This document shows positions 33,938 to 43,156 of a stretch of DNA of 64,000 nucleotides, in pieces. The translations under genes were made by a program, and so were the position numbers. The stretch is from CAIWHR01 sp963713275. Its GTDB lineage: Bacteria; Pseudomonadota; Gammaproteobacteria; Burkholderiales; Casimicrobiaceae. Numbering within the stretch: position 1 is the first letter of the stretch; each line of letters opens with the position of its first letter. Under the pieces are notes generated by a model. It was given only the letters and a program-made list of their open reading frames with translations. It was not told the origin of the DNA and ran no database searches. The DNA is taken from contig CAVQLG010000006.1 in assembly GCA_963713275.1 (NCBI GenBank), positions 124,001-188,000 on the forward strand, written 5' to 3'.

Positions 33938-35707
33938 TCAATCGCCGATGATCTTGCGCACGACGTCGGTCATCGAGATGACGCCCACCGGCTTATCCTT
34001 CTCGGTCACAACCAAGCGGTGCATCCGCCGACCGGTCATCTGGCTCACCGCCTCGCTCAACAGGATGTCGGCGTCGCAGGTGGCGCAACCCGGCGTCATC
34101 ACTTCACTCGCCCGCATCGCTCGCGCCTGCTCCGCAGTCCGGCCCTGCCGCGCCAACACCATGTCCGTCTGCGATACCACGCCAACGGCCTTGCCGCCCT
34201 CCATGACGACCACGGCGTGGATCTCGTTGTCCACCATGATCTTGGCCACCTGGCCGACGGTGTCGCCCGGCGCGCAGGCGATGATGCCGCGATGCATCAG
34301 GTCCCGGACCTTGGTGCCGTCGTCGACGATGGTGATCGCCTCGGCCTCGGCGACGCTCGGCAGCGGCGCGGACATCGGGTAGGGATGCGGAGTGGTGTGC
34401 ACGTCGTCCTTGGGAAGTGTGGGGTGGACCACTGCGACCGGCGCCTTGCTGCTGGCACCCAGGCCGTACTCTTTCGCGCCCACGAGCACCGCCATGTTGC
34501 CGTGCGGGTGCTTGTTCTCGTACATCAACTGGTGCACGTGGGGAATCTCGGTGTACGGGAACGCGCGCGACAGGCAGGGATCGAGGAGCCCGCGCAGCGC
34601 CAGCTCGTTCATCTGGTTGGATTGCACGGTGTTGGCGAAGTGCGAGCCCTGCAGGCGCTTCTGCCGCATCCACAGGTAGCGCAGATCGACCGTCGCATTG
34701 TAACCGGTGGTTCCGGCGCACACCACGACCATGCCGCCCGTGTCGCAGACGAAGATCGACGTCGGGATCGTGGTCTCTCCGGGGTGCTCGAACACGATGT
34801 TCGGCGCGCGCTTCTCGCCGAGCACCTCCCAGATCTTCGAGCCGAACGCGCGCACGCCCTTCAGCCACTTGGCGTAGCCCGCGTTGTCCTTCCAGTGCGG
34901 CAGCATCCCCCAGTGGTCGAACGCGTTGCGGTTGATGCAGCCCTTGGCGCCCAGCTTCATGCAGAAGTCGAACTTGTCCTCGCCGGAGACGATGGCGACG
35001 GGAGTGGCGCCCGCCGCCTTGACGATCTGTATGGCCATCGAGCCGAGGCCGCCAGCGCCACCCCAGATCAACGCCACGTCGCCCTTCTTCACCGCGTTGA
35101 CGCCCCAGCCGTGGAGCATCCGCCACGCCGTCGCCGCGACCAGGGTATAGGCCGCCGCCCCTTCCCACGTCATGTGTTTCGGCTTGGGCATGCACTGCTG
35201 CGCCTGCACCTTGGTGAACTGGGCGAAGCTGCCCCAGTTGGTCTCGTAGCCCCAGATCCTGAACGTGGGCGAGTACATCGGGTCGCCGCCGGCCTTGACC
35301 CACTCGCACTTGCGGCTGTACTGGCCGCAGTGGATCACCACTTCGTCGCCGACCTTGACGTTGGTCACGTCCTTGCCGACCCTGTAGACGATGCCGGAGG
35401 CGTCGCTGCCGCCGATGTGGAAGGGCTCCGGTTCGCCCTGTTCTCCCTTGGCGAAGGCCTTGTTGCGGGCGCCGATGACGTCGACCGGAATCCCCAGCCC
35501 GGCCCAGACGTTGTTGTAGTTGATGCCTGCCGCCATGACGTAGACCAGCACCTCGTCGTCGGCGACGGGCGGAATATCAACGACTTCCTGCTGAAACGCC
35601 TGCATCGGCGTCCCGAAGCGCTCCGGGCGGATCAGCCAGGCGTGCATCTTCTCCGGAACCTCGCCGAGAGGGGGCATTTCGCCGAGTGCATAGAGTTGTT
35701 TGGTCAT
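33938..35707 (-). CDS. ccr: Crotonyl-CoA carboxylase/reductase with C-terminal CBS pair
   Basis: Reductively carboxylates crotonyl-CoA with NADPH and CO2 to ethylmalonyl-CoA, the committed step of the pathway. Residues 1 to about 415 are a full MDR-type Ccr: MAAGINYNNVWAGLG, GGSDASGIVYRVG, RIWGYETNWGSFAQF, GGAGGLGSMAIQI, and GSHFANTVQSNQM with the CO2-site His. After a linker (415-460) come two CBS motifs (VRDLMHRGIIACAPGDTV, AVGVVSQTDMVL; ASEVMTPGCATCDADILL, PVGVISMTDVVRKI), about 150 residues more than usual Ccr. CBS pairs commonly bind adenine nucleotides. The ATG at 35707 follows GAGGAG. Confidence 0.96.
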   Translation of the reverse strand: MTKQLYALGEMPPLGEVPEKMHAWLIRPERFGTPMQAFQQEVVDIPPVADDEVLVYVMAAGINYNNVWAGLGIPVDVIGARNKAFAKGEQGEPEPFHIGGSDASGIVYRVGKDVTNVKVGDEVVIHCGQYSRKCEWVKAGGDPMYSPTFRIWGYETNWGSFAQFTKVQAQQCMPKPKHMTWEGAAAYTLVAATAWRMLHGWGVNAVKKGDVALIWGGAGGLGSMAIQIVKAAGATPVAIVSGEDKFDFCMKLGAKGCINRNAFDHWGMLPHWKDNAGYAKWLKGVRAFGSKIWEVLGEKRAPNIVFEHPGETTIPTSIFVCDTGGMVVVCAGTTGYNATVDLRYLWMRQKRLQGSHFANTVQSNQMNELALRGLLDPCLSRAFPYTEIPHVHQLMYENKHPHGNMAVLVGAKEYGLGASSKAPVAVVHPTLPKDDVHTTPHPYPMSAPLPSVAEAEAITIVDDGTKVRDLMHRGIIACAPGDTVGQVAKIMVDNEIHAVVVMEGGKAVGVVSQTDMVLARQGRTAEQARAMRASEVMTPGCATCDADILLSEAVSQMTGRRMHRLVVTEKDKPVGVISMTDVVRKIIGD

Positions 35708-35720
35708 CAGGATGCTCCTC

Positions 35721-36737
35721 TTAGGGCAAAAGAGTCGGTGGATCGACCGACGAAAAACGGGAAAGAATGCCCTCCCGCATGCGCTTGTACTCCTCGAACT
35801 GATCGAATCGGGTTCCGCCCAGCCGCCGCTCGACGACGGCGCGGCCTCCGGCCTGCTCCAGGCCGAAGGTCCCGAACTCCTCCTTCAGCAGGCGCAGTAC
35901 CCACGCGGCCTGATGGCGTGCGCGCAGCCCCGCGAGCAGCCCGGCACCGACCAGGTGGTCCCGGTGCCGGTCGAAGTGCTCGTTGAGCTCCCGGATCCCG
36001 GTGCCGGTCGCCGCGCTCACCAGGCACACCGGATAGTCCCAGTCCTCCCGGCGATCCTGCCGGGGCGCGCTGCGCCGGATTTCGCTGGCGGTCTTGCGCG
36101 CCGCGGCGCCGAGGTCGGACTTGTTGACCGCGAAGACGTCCGGGATCTGGATGATGCCGGACTTGAGGTACTGGATGGTGTCGCCCGAGGCCGGCTGCGC
36201 CACGTAGCAGACGGTGTCCCCGATCTCGGCGATGTCGATCTCGGTCTGGCCCACACCCACCGTTTCGACCACGACGATGTCGAAACAGGTCACCATCAGC
36301 CAGCTCATCGGCCACACCTCGGTCGCCACCCCCCCGAGCTGATTGCGGTTGGCCAGGGAGCGGATGAACAGCCCTTCGTCGTACGCCGGGGTCTTGATGC
36401 GAATGCGGTCGCCCAGCAGGGCGCCGCCGCCCAGCTCGGGACGGCTGGACGGATCGACCGCCAGCACGCCGACCGTCCTGCCGGACGCGCGCCAATCGCG
36501 GATCATCGCCGATACGAGCGACGACTTCCCGGCGCCGGGCGGCCCCGTGATTCCGATGAGGTGCCCGTCCTTCAGCCAGCGCTCGCCGGCCAGGCACACG
36601 AGCAGCCGCACCGCGCGGTCCCGGGCCTCGGCCAGCTTGTTGTCCAGCAGGTTGAGGCCGCCGGCGATCGCTGCCCGCTCCCCGCGCAGAATCCGTGACG
36701 CGAGCGCTTCGGGGTCGGGAAGGCTGGCGGCGGCCAT
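35721..36737 (-). CDS. meaB: MeaB-like G-protein chaperone of an acyl-CoA mutase
   Basis: A 338-residue SIMIBI-class GTPase that loads and protects B12-dependent acyl-CoA mutases. Walker A GITGPPGAGKSSLV, VLAVDPSSRPELGGGALLGD, switch region VVVETVGVGQTEID, NKSD specificity motif and VSAATGTGI are all present. It lies 7 bp after ecm and 13 bp before ccr, so it most likely serves the ethylmalonyl-CoA mutase of this operon, though it may also assist methylmalonyl-CoA mutase. Confidence 0.93.
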   Translation of the reverse strand: MAAASLPDPEALASRILRGERAAIAGGLNLLDNKLAEARDRAVRLLVCLAGERWLKDGHLIGITGPPGAGKSSLVSAMIRDWRASGRTVGVLAVDPSSRPELGGGALLGDRIRIKTPAYDEGLFIRSLANRNQLGGVATEVWPMSWLMVTCFDIVVVETVGVGQTEIDIAEIGDTVCYVAQPASGDTIQYLKSGIIQIPDVFAVNKSDLGAAARKTASEIRRSAPRQDRREDWDYPVCLVSAATGTGIRELNEHFDRHRDHLVGAGLLAGLRARHQAAWVLRLLKEEFGTFGLEQAGGRAVVERRLGGTRFDQFEEYKRMREGILSRFSSVDPPTLLP

Positions 36738-36744
36738 CGACCTG

Positions 36745-38763
36745 TCAGCTCAGCGCGCCCAGCCGCTCGAGGCCGTTGGATTCACGAACGACGTCGACGA
36801 TGTCGCCCATGATCGAGTTGAGATCGAAGTCCTTGGGGGTGTAGACCGCGCGCACGCCCAGTTTCACCAGCCGTTCGGCGTCCTCCGGGGGGATGATGCC
36901 GCCGGCGATCACCGGCAGGCTCGCGAGATCGCGCGAGCGCAGCTCCTGCAGCACCGACGCCACGAGCTCCATGTGGCTTCCCGAGAGGATCGAGAGTCCG
37001 ACGACGTGCACGCCTTCCTCCTGCGCCGCCTGGGCGATCTGCTGCGGCGTCAGCCGGATGCCGTCGTAGACGACCTCGAAGCCGACGTCCCGCGCCTTGA
37101 CGGCGACCTGCTCCGCCCCGTTCGAATGGCCGTCGAGACCGGGCTTGCCCACGAGGAGCTTCAGCGGCCGGCCAAGGGCGGTGCCCGTGGTGGCGACCCG
37201 TTCCCGGATCGCGGCGACCTGGTCCTTCTTGCCGAGGACCTCGCGCGCGTCGATGGCGATGTCGATCCCCGTCGGCGGACGGAACTCGCCGAACACGGCG
37301 CGCAGCGTGTCGCCCCACTCGCCGGTGCTCACCCCCGCCAGCGCGCAGCGGATCGAGCTCGGCATGATGTTCTCGCCGCTCTTCGCCGCATCGGTGAGCG
37401 CCTGCAAGGCGGAGCGCACGTCGGCGTCGTTGCGACGCTTGCGATGCGCCTGCAGCCGCTCGATCTGCGCGCGCTCGGCTTCCGGGTCCGGCTTCATGAT
37501 CGCGCCGTCGCTGCCCGCGGTGAGCGGCGAGGCGGCCGCCTCCTCGAAGCAGTTGACGCCGATGATCTTGAGATCGCCCGATTCGATCGCACGCAGGCGG
37601 TTCATATGACTGGCCACGAGCTCCCGCTTGATGTAGCCGGACTCGATCGCGGCGATGACGCCGCCCTGGGCTTCGACGTTCTCGATCTCCCGGCGAGCGC
37701 CCTCGACCAGCTCGGCGACCTTGGCGGCCACGACCGGCGAGCCGTCCAGGATGTCCTCGTACTCGAGGAGATCGGTCTCGAACGCCACCACCTGCTGCAT
37801 CCGCAGCGCCCACTGCTGATCCCACGGACGGGGCAAGCCCATCGCCTCGTTCCAGGCCGGCAGCTGGATCGCGCGGGCCCGGGCGCGCTTGGAGAGCACC
37901 ACCGCCAGCATCTCGAGGACGATGCGCTGCACGTTGTTCTCGGGCTGCGCCTCGGTGAGGCCCAGCGAGTTCACCTGCACGCCGTACCGGAAGCGGCGCA
38001 GCTTGGAGTCCTCGACCTGGTAGCGGCGCAGCGTGATCTCGTCCCACATCTCGCCGAACGCCCGCAGCTTGCAGCACTCCTCGACGAAGCGGATGCCGGC
38101 ATTGACGAAGAACGAGATGCGCTCGACCACCTGGGGGAACTCTTCCGGCCTGATCTCGCCGGTCGCCTTGACCCGGTCGAGGACCGCCATCGCCGTGCAC
38201 AGCGCGTACGCGAGCTCCTGGACCGGAGTGGCACCCGCCTCCTGCAGGTGATAGCTGCAGACGTTGGTCGGGTTCCATTTCGGGACGTGCTTGACGGTGT
38301 AGTTGATCGTGTCGGCGATCAGCCGCATCGACGGACCCGGCGGGTAGATGTAGGTGCCGCGCGAGAGGTACTCCTTGATGATGTCGTTCTGCGTGGTGCC
38401 GGCGAGCTTCTTCGGATCGATGCCCCGCCGCTGGGCGAGGCCGATGTACAGCGCCAGCAGCCACGCCGCCGTCGCGTTGATGGTCATCGACGTGTTCATC
38501 CGATCGAGCGGGATCTGGTCGAACAGCTGATCCATGTCCTCGATGTGCGAGATGGGCACGCCGACCTTGCCGACCTCCCCGCGCGCGAGCGGGCTGTCGG
38601 CGTCGTAACCGGTTTGCGTCGGCAGGTCGAAAGCGACCGACAGCCCGGTCTGGCCTTTGGCGAGATTGGTTCGATAGAGGGTGTTGGACGCCCGGGCCGA
38701 GCTGTGACCGCTGTAGGTCCGCATCAGCCAGGGCTGGTCCCGATGGGTACGGGTGGCAACCAT
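36745..38763 (-). CDS. ecm: Ethylmalonyl-CoA mutase (B12-dependent)
   Basis: Rearranges ethylmalonyl-CoA to methylsuccinyl-CoA. The 672-residue protein fuses the TIM-barrel mutase domain (MRTYSGHSSARASNTLYR, TGLSVAFDLPTQTGYDAD, GTTQNDIIKEYLSRGTYIYP) to a C-terminal cobalamin domain whose DxHxxG motif is KPGLDGHSNGAE (near 546), followed by GLSILSGSH and IAGGIIPPEDAE. Context with ccr, mch and mcd separates it from methylmalonyl-CoA mutase. The ATG at 38763 has a GGAGG site and lies 2 bp after the mch stop; the ORF stays open upstream but that is a shadow of mch. Confidence 0.94.
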   Translation of the reverse strand: MVATRTHRDQPWLMRTYSGHSSARASNTLYRTNLAKGQTGLSVAFDLPTQTGYDADSPLARGEVGKVGVPISHIEDMDQLFDQIPLDRMNTSMTINATAAWLLALYIGLAQRRGIDPKKLAGTTQNDIIKEYLSRGTYIYPPGPSMRLIADTINYTVKHVPKWNPTNVCSYHLQEAGATPVQELAYALCTAMAVLDRVKATGEIRPEEFPQVVERISFFVNAGIRFVEECCKLRAFGEMWDEITLRRYQVEDSKLRRFRYGVQVNSLGLTEAQPENNVQRIVLEMLAVVLSKRARARAIQLPAWNEAMGLPRPWDQQWALRMQQVVAFETDLLEYEDILDGSPVVAAKVAELVEGARREIENVEAQGGVIAAIESGYIKRELVASHMNRLRAIESGDLKIIGVNCFEEAAASPLTAGSDGAIMKPDPEAERAQIERLQAHRKRRNDADVRSALQALTDAAKSGENIMPSSIRCALAGVSTGEWGDTLRAVFGEFRPPTGIDIAIDAREVLGKKDQVAAIRERVATTGTALGRPLKLLVGKPGLDGHSNGAEQVAVKARDVGFEVVYDGIRLTPQQIAQAAQEEGVHVVGLSILSGSHMELVASVLQELRSRDLASLPVIAGGIIPPEDAERLVKLGVRAVYTPKDFDLNSIMGDIVDVVRESNGLERLGALS

Positions 38764-38765
38764 GA

Positions 38766-39953
38766 CTACCTCCTTTTCCTGATCAGCAGGCGTCTTTCGA
38801 TCTCGAAGATCTTGTCGTCGATCTTCTCCTTGCCCAAATCCTTCTTGTCGTTCTCCTTGACGAACAGGTCCGCGCCGTGCCGGGTGAGGGCGCTGCCGGC
38901 GCTCGTGTTCTTGACACCGACGAACTGAAAGGTCACGACCCCGCAGTGCGCACCCAGGGCGCCCGGGGCGTCTTCCACGGCCAGCACGCGCGACAGGGCC
39001 GCGACGGTGTCGCCGGCGACCGACGGCTGCGTGTGATAGCCCTCGGTGAAGCCGAGCTCCCACACGGCGTTGTCGCTCACGTCGCGGCTGGCGAGGCCCT
39101 CCAGCCAGGCGAAGACCAGGCCGCCGTAGACGATGGGATCGCCGCTCATCTTGCCCGACAGGCCCGAACTGAAAACCCGGTCGAAGTGCAGCGGATGCGT
39201 GTTGCCCACCGCGTAGGTGAGCGCGAGATGCTCGTCGGTGATCGTGCGTCCGTTGGCGTGGACGATGATCTCGCCGACCGAGAAATCCTCGAAGTACGAG
39301 TTCGGCCCGGTAAGCCCGGGGGGGAGCCGAGCGGGGAACTCGGGCAGTTCCACCGCCGCGTCGTCGACCCAGGGAAACGCGGGCGCCCCGCCGCCCGCCG
39401 ACCTCGGCAGCGGCGTCGTCGCCGGCCGTTCCCCCTGCCCGGCGACCATGATCTTCCTCTGGTACTGCAGGACCACCTCGTCCCGCTGGTTGACGCCGAG
39501 CGTCCGTATGGTCACGATGCCGGGCTTGCCGGCGCCGCGCTCCTTGCGCTCGACCACCTTGGTCAGCGACCGGATCGTGTCCTGCGCGTAGACCGGCCGC
39601 AGGAACTGGGCGTCGTAATAGCCGAGGTTCGCGATGGCCTTCTCGGAGTCGTTCTGCACGCCCAGGGAAAGAACGACGTTGAAGACCATCTGCGGCGAAG
39701 CGACGAGACCGGCGAAGCCGCTCGCCCGGGCGAACTCCTGGTTGAGGTAGAGCGGATTGCACTGCATGTAGGTGCGCGCAAAAGCCTCCATCTGGGCCGG
39801 AAGGAAGGTGAAGCCGCGCGGATGGACGAACACCTGTCCCGGCGCGAACTCCTCCAGGTAGCGGCCGTAGTGCGGATGGCGGACTTTCTGCAGATCCGCC
39901 ATCACCTTGCCGGCGAGCTCGACCTGCGGTTGGAAACGAATCGCCTGCGACAT
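38766..39953 (-). CDS. mch: Mesaconyl-CoA hydratase
   Basis: Hydrates mesaconyl-(C1)-CoA to beta-methylmalyl-CoA. 395 residues with two MaoC-type hotdog domains: FAPGQVFVHPRGFTFLPAQM with YLNQEFARASGFAGLVASP, and EDFSVGEIIVHANGRTITDEH with NTHPLHFDRVFSSG. It is somewhat longer than characterised homologues. The ATG at 39953 (MSQAIRFQPQ) has GAGGAGG upstream. It sits between mcd (43 bp) and ecm (2 bp), matching pathway order. Confidence 0.92.
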   Translation of the reverse strand: MSQAIRFQPQVELAGKVMADLQKVRHPHYGRYLEEFAPGQVFVHPRGFTFLPAQMEAFARTYMQCNPLYLNQEFARASGFAGLVASPQMVFNVVLSLGVQNDSEKAIANLGYYDAQFLRPVYAQDTIRSLTKVVERKERGAGKPGIVTIRTLGVNQRDEVVLQYQRKIMVAGQGERPATTPLPRSAGGGAPAFPWVDDAAVELPEFPARLPPGLTGPNSYFEDFSVGEIIVHANGRTITDEHLALTYAVGNTHPLHFDRVFSSGLSGKMSGDPIVYGGLVFAWLEGLASRDVSDNAVWELGFTEGYHTQPSVAGDTVAALSRVLAVEDAPGALGAHCGVVTFQFVGVKNTSAGSALTRHGADLFVKENDKKDLGKEKIDDKIFEIERRLLIRKRR

Positions 39954-39996
39954 GGAAACCTCCTCTTCGCGCACCGCGCTCTCGGGCCGGAAGGCC

Positions 39997-41673
39997 CTAC
40001 ACCGCGTCGATCAGGGAACGGGTGATGACCTTGAGCGCGAGGGTTTCCTCGGCCCCCTCGAAGATCGACAGCACCCGCGCATCGACGAAGTAGCGGCTGA
40101 CCGAGGTCTCCTCGGCGTAACCCATGCCGCCGTGGATCTGCATCGCCTCGCGGGTGAGCCACTCGGCGGTCCGGCAGGTGAACAGCTTGACCATGCTCGC
40201 TTCCATCTGACCCTTGCCCTGGTCCATCAGGCGGCCGACGGAATAGGTGAACTGGCGCGAGACCGTAAGCAGCGTTGCCATGCGCGCGAGCTTGACGAGC
40301 GTGAGCTGGAACTCGCCGATCGGCTTGCCGAAGGCCTTGCGCTCCTGGGAGTAGGAAACGGCCTTCTCGAACGCGGCCTGCATCACGCCGATCGCCCGCG
40401 CCGCGGTCTGGATGCGGCCGCCCGCAAACCCGGCCATCGTGAAGTAGAAGCCCTTTCCTTCGCCCTGCGGTCCGCCGATGAGATTCTCGTCGGGCACGAA
40501 GATGCGGTCGAAGAAGACCTCGTAGGAATGCATGCCGCGATACCCGATGGTCGCGATCGCCCGGCCAGTGAGCACGCCCCCCTGCGGCTGGCGGTACTCG
40601 AAATCGTGTCCGTCGTACGAGTCCTTCTCGAGCAGGAACATGCTCAAGCCCCGGTGGCCCAGCGAGCGGTCCGGATGGGTGCGGGCAAGGATCAGCAACA
40701 CCCCGGCCTTGCCGGCCATCGTGCACCAGGTCTTGACGCCGTCGAGCATCCAGCCGCCGTCGCACTTCGTGGCCTTGAGCCGCATCGCCGCGACGTCGGA
40801 GCCGGCATCCGGCTCGGTCACCGCGACCGCGCACAGGGGATCGCCCGCCGCGAGCTTCGGCAGCCACTTCTTGCGCTGCTCTTCCGTGCCGCCCTTGAGC
40901 AGCGCGCGGCTCAAGATCTCCGGCCGGGTGATCAGGCTGCCCGCGCTGCCGAGCGAGCCGCGCGAGAGCTCCTCGGTGACCACGATCATCCCCATGTTGT
41001 CCTCGTGCTCGTCGCTCTGCATGCCGCCGTAGCGCTGGGGAATCGACAGGCCGAAGCAGCCCATCTCGGTCAGCGGCTCGAGGATCTCCTTCGGTATGAT
41101 CCGGTCGTGGCGGTGGATGTCCGCGGCCAGCGGCATCACGACGTTCACCGCCACCTTGCGGAACGTGTCCTGCATCATCGTGGCGTCGTCGCCGAGCATG
41201 TACGCGCCGCTCGCGCCGTTGAGCGCGACGACCTCGCGGCCCAGGGCCTCGAGATTGCCGGCGTCGAGCTGCGTCCGGCAGAAGCGAGAGAGTTCCGGCG
41301 CAGCGAGTAAGGCGAGGTCGGATTCGCCCAGGCCGAAGCTCTGCGGACGCGCCCGCAGCCGATTGTGGATGTTCTGCAGCGCCTCGGCGCAGAACGCGAG
41401 CGCCATCCGCTCTTCCAGGCACACGCCGCCGTTGCCCGCGCCGGTGGCGGCGACCCGTCCGGCGTACTCCGCCGTGAAGCGCGCCGCGGTCGCTTCGGCG
41501 GCACACCACGCGAGGTCGAAGCTCGCCATCTGGTGCAGGTCGAGCTTGTCGTTCGAGATTTCCTTCCCCTCGGTGGCTTGCTGCTTGACCCACCCCAATG
41601 CCTTCTTGATGGCTGCGTCGGCTGATTCCAGATACGGCATCGCTTCCCGCAGCGCGCGGCTGACCTCGGTCAT
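39997..41673 (-). CDS. mcd: (2S)-Methylsuccinyl-CoA dehydrogenase
   Basis: A 558-residue FAD acyl-CoA dehydrogenase oxidising methylsuccinyl-CoA to mesaconyl-CoA. An N-terminal extension of about 150 residues (MTEVSRALREAMPYLESADA), typical of Mcd, precedes the acyl-CoA dehydrogenase core: IPQRYGGMQSDE, AVTEPDAGSDVAAMRL, WCTMAGKAGV, MQIHGGMGYAEETSVSRYF and RVLSIFEGAEE with the catalytic Glu. The length and operon distinguish it from ordinary short-chain dehydrogenases. A GGAA site precedes the ATG. Confidence 0.94.
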   Translation of the reverse strand: MTEVSRALREAMPYLESADAAIKKALGWVKQQATEGKEISNDKLDLHQMASFDLAWCAAEATAARFTAEYAGRVAATGAGNGGVCLEERMALAFCAEALQNIHNRLRARPQSFGLGESDLALLAAPELSRFCRTQLDAGNLEALGREVVALNGASGAYMLGDDATMMQDTFRKVAVNVVMPLAADIHRHDRIIPKEILEPLTEMGCFGLSIPQRYGGMQSDEHEDNMGMIVVTEELSRGSLGSAGSLITRPEILSRALLKGGTEEQRKKWLPKLAAGDPLCAVAVTEPDAGSDVAAMRLKATKCDGGWMLDGVKTWCTMAGKAGVLLILARTHPDRSLGHRGLSMFLLEKDSYDGHDFEYRQPQGGVLTGRAIATIGYRGMHSYEVFFDRIFVPDENLIGGPQGEGKGFYFTMAGFAGGRIQTAARAIGVMQAAFEKAVSYSQERKAFGKPIGEFQLTLVKLARMATLLTVSRQFTYSVGRLMDQGKGQMEASMVKLFTCRTAEWLTREAMQIHGGMGYAEETSVSRYFVDARVLSIFEGAEETLALKVITRSLIDAV

Positions 41674-41713
41674 GGCTCGTTCCTTTCCTATTTCCCCGTT
41701 TCCGGATCGGCAC

Positions 41714-43156
41714 CTATTTCCTGGTCCGGTTGTTGACGATGCGGACGAACGAGCGCGAGCGCAGTTCGTCCAGGGTGATTCCGGTGGCGAGGACTTCCTG
41801 CTCGGTGATCGCTCCGCAGGCCATCCCGCGCAGGAAGAAGTTGAGCAGCCCCTGTCCCGTCGCCGCGTCGTCGAAGGTATTGCCGACCAGCGTCGCCTGC
41901 GCGGCCTTGTTCAGGAACGCGTTGAGCCTTGCCGAGGCATCCGGCAGCCCGCTCAGGAAGAACGTGTCCACCGCCGCGTAGCGCACCGGCAGCTGCCCCG
42001 GATTGAGGTCCCAGCCCTGGTAGTACGCGTGCCTGAGCGAGTGCATGATGTTGTCGTAGTGCAGCTTCCAGGCCGCGTGCACGACCGCGCGGTTCTCGTC
42101 CTGCTGCTGCGGCGTGAGCGCGGCGCCCGGGCCGGCCTTGTGCGGCCCGATCGGCATGCTGGTCGTCGCCCCGTCGCTGATGGTGATGCCGGTCCCGGCC
42201 AGGCTGACCTGCAGGACGTGGCGCGCGAAATCGCACGAGGGGTGCGTGTGACTCTGGTACGCGGCCGTGATGTTGCACGACGCCGTATAGTCGTAGGTCC
42301 CGAAGATGGCGGAGCGGCAGCGCCCGGCGGCGGCGGCCACGAGCAGCGGCACGGTGTTCTCGCCCTTGTGGTTGATGATCGACTGGGTGGTCTCGATCAT
42401 GATCTCCATCCGCAGCGAGTCCTTCGGAAAGCCCAGCCGGGCTTCGAGGTTCGCGAGGATCTTCGCGAAGGTGGACACCTGGGTCGCGTTGGTGACCTTC
42501 GGCAGCGTCACGATGAAGTTGTCCGGCAGCCTGCCGCCGGTCTTTTCCGCCAATCGGGTCAGGAAGATGTCCAGCGTGCGCATCGAGCGGACCTTGCACT
42601 CGTCCGAGAAGGTCTTGACGCGGATGCCGATGAACGGCGAGAGCAGGTTCTCGCTCATGCCCTTGGCGACTTCGTCCGCGGCCGCGAGGGCGTGGCCGTC
42701 TTCCTCGTCGTCCGGGCGGTTGCCGTAGCCGTCCTCGAAGTCGATGCGGTTGTCCTCGATCGGCTCGGTCTTGAGCTTGTGGACCACCCGGTTGTACACC
42801 GTGTACGCGAGCCAGGCGGCTTGCTTGACCTCGCGCACCTCGCCCGGGTTCTTCTCCAGGGCGCGGGTCAGGCTGGCGATCTCGGCGGGGTTCGTCGGCA
42901 GCGTATCGGCGCCGGGCAACCCGAGCACGCGCGCGAAGACGTGGTAATTGGGCGCATAGGTTTCGAGCGTCCTGAGCGCCACTTCACCCAGCTTGGCCGC
43001 GAATCCGGCCTTGAACAGGTTGGCGCCGCCGTAGACCGTGTGAACCTGCTGCCGATCGGCCGAATCACCTGGATAGTGGACCTTGAAGTCCGCGTTGGCG
43101 TCGTGCAGCTCGCCGTAGTAGGCATCGAGTTCATCGGGGGTCAGCGTGAGCTTCAT
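41714..43156 (-). CDS. HpcH/HpaI aldolase-citrate lyase family protein, candidate malyl-/beta-methylmalyl-CoA lyase
   Basis: First gene of the operon: 480 residues, with a GGAGG site 6 bp before the ATG. A TIM-barrel aldolase of the CitE/HpcH superfamily is indicated by RMEIMIETTQSI (metal-binding Glu) and AIFGTYDYTASC (second acidic ligand), with the acidic stretch RIDFEDGYGNRPDDEEDG and the loop SDGATTSMPIGPHKAG. It is about 150 residues longer than Mcl1 (about 320) and looks like the DUF6986 group, sometimes annotated phosphoenolpyruvate kinase. No other lyase gene is in the operon, so it probably cleaves beta-methylmalyl-CoA to glyoxylate and propionyl-CoA; that is inference. Confidence 0.75.
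   Translation of the reverse strand: MKLTLTPDELDAYYGELHDANADFKVHYPGDSADRQQVHTVYGGANLFKAGFAAKLGEVALRTLETYAPNYHVFARVLGLPGADTLPTNPAEIASLTRALEKNPGEVREVKQAAWLAYTVYNRVVHKLKTEPIEDNRIDFEDGYGNRPDDEEDGHALAAADEVAKGMSENLLSPFIGIRVKTFSDECKVRSMRTLDIFLTRLAEKTGGRLPDNFIVTLPKVTNATQVSTFAKILANLEARLGFPKDSLRMEIMIETTQSIINHKGENTVPLLVAAAAGRCRSAIFGTYDYTASCNITAAYQSHTHPSCDFARHVLQVSLAGTGITISDGATTSMPIGPHKAGPGAALTPQQQDENRAVVHAAWKLHYDNIMHSLRHAYYQGWDLNPGQLPVRYAAVDTFFLSGLPDASARLNAFLNKAAQATLVGNTFDDAATGQGLLNFFLRGMACGAITEQEVLATGITLDELRSRSFVRIVNNRTRK

Noticed and set aside
38764..39762. In-frame extension of ecm to 1005 residues
   Set aside because: Overlaps mch in another frame; the translation is Arg/Gly-rich and ecm has a strong SD at 38763.
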